Source: Dicyema japonicum
Lineage: Eukaryota > Dicyemida > Rhombozoa > Dicyemidae
DNA: 55,129 nucleotides
NCBI GenBank assembly: GCA_011109175.1
Contig: RDEW01000002.1
Span: forward strand, 418,759-473,887
Reading direction: 5' to 3'
Shown here: positions 54,770-55,129 of the stretch, in pieces
How positions within the stretch are numbered: position 1 is the first letter of the stretch
Layout of the letters: each line of letters begins with the position of its first letter
Made by a program: the position numbers and the translations under genes
The notes under the pieces: model-generated
The model's input: the letters and a program-made list of their open reading frames with translations, nothing else
Told to the model about the DNA's origin: nothing
Database searches by the model: none

Positions 54770-55129
54770 GTGACATTAAATATGATGAATATTACAGATG
54801 CGGATTTATTTCCGTAAATTTCGAGAATGGAATACTCTTACAATACATTCTTTGATAATAGAATATTTCACTAAACAATCATATTCAAAATTTATTAGAA
54901 AAAGATTTGATGTTATTTATTTTAGCAAATGACTGTGAACGATCTACGATCCAAATGTTCGATATTGGTAGTTTATTTCTGAAAATTGACTGAATGCTAT
55001 ATTAACTGGGCATTTTAAAACAACGTTTCTTCATAATCATACTTTTAAAATGGTAAATTGTATATTCTAATATTAGATCAATGATTTGTCAGTTTTTTTC
55101 GAGAATATAAAAACGATGATTAATTTTGA
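54770..55129 (+). pseudogene. Micro-intron family, 5'-truncated copy running off the window
   Basis: Begins inside exon 3 (YYRCGFISVNFENG) and continues through exon 4 to the start of exon 5. The intron 3 donor is mutated from GT to GA near 54903. Exon 4 carries two stops (WYF becomes W-stop-F, and a TGA later), and a base is lost after GAGAATGG. Intron 4 (24 nt, GTAAAT...TATTAG) is preserved near 55053-55076. It is clearly a pseudogene even after splicing. Confidence 0.8.

Noticed and set aside
1-55129. A defence system, biosynthetic cluster or viral genome
   Set aside because: No such genes are present. The only viral-like signals are decayed integrase pieces of transposable elements.

Overview
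This is an AT-rich eukaryotic window made mostly of decayed transposable elements and segmental duplications. It also holds several copies of one host-like gene family. I recognise no bacterial, phage or organellar genes. The eukaryotic reading rests on non-LTR retrotransposons (LINEs) of several kinds, a tRNA-derived SINE, hAT transposons, retroviral-type integrase remnants, a poly(A)-tailed retrocopy, and genes whose frames are restored by GT...AG introns of only 21-27 nt. Tiny introns with heavy transposon load suggest a small parasitic eukaryote. Myxozoan, dicyemid and mikrocytid/ascetosporean lineages come to mind, but the sequence alone does not decide.

The most notable content is a family of six-exon genes (at 21324-22498 minus, 37489-38660 plus and 48090-49268 plus, plus a pseudogene at 31291-32470 and fragments at 36310-36611 and 54770-55129). 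Read as plain ORFs they look broken. Removing five micro-introns from each gives continuous 351-353 codon frames. Exon lengths are nearly invariant (99/148-151/168/128/334-337/179 nt) while introns vary from 21 to 27 nt. The predicted product has a short hydrophobic N-terminus, an ectodomain with a few conserved cysteines, one C-terminal membrane helix, and a short basic tail ending in a Tyr-x-x-hydrophobic motif. A block of about 55-60 nt upstream of the ATG is conserved in all copies.

Layout: 1-4.0 kb is a LINE ORF1 fragment, a SINE, then LINE pieces with a relic of the gene family. 5.3-7.4 kb is a LINE with a 2A-like N-terminus. 7.4-9.2 kb is mostly unassigned. 9.4-11.1 kb holds two LINE reverse transcriptase (RT) fragments. 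11.1-15.2 kb is largely unassigned, with a tandem duplication and a SINE tail. 15.2-17.8 kb holds a hAT end and two LINE RT fragments. 17.8-18.8 kb is a minisatellite beside an integrase remnant. 19.2-21.3 kb is LINE debris. 21.3-22.5 kb is family gene 1. 23.6-28.7 kb holds hAT and LINE blocks that recur at 40.8-47.4 kb. 29.2-31.1 kb is a LINE inserted just upstream of the family pseudogene at 31.3 kb. 33.4-36.0 kb is LINE and other debris. 36.3-38.7 kb holds a family fragment and gene 2. 38.7-47.4 kb is LINE/hAT blocks. 47.7 kb is a small retrocopy. 48.1-49.3 kb is gene 3. 49.4-52.1 kb repeats 1.19-4.0 kb. 52.4-55.1 kb holds LINE and integrase remnants and a last family fragment.

Many blocks occur two to four times: 1-1183 with 43917-45175; 1491-4010 with 49691-52140; 24.3-27.6 with 40.86-43.98; 27.6-28.6 with 46.45-47.44; 31.14-33.43 with 47.94-50.5; 34.5-36.0 with 52.5-53.75; and 20.5-21.26 with 39.96-40.59. 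The setting resembles the repeat-rich regions in which some parasites keep multicopy surface-protein genes; that comparison is an inference.
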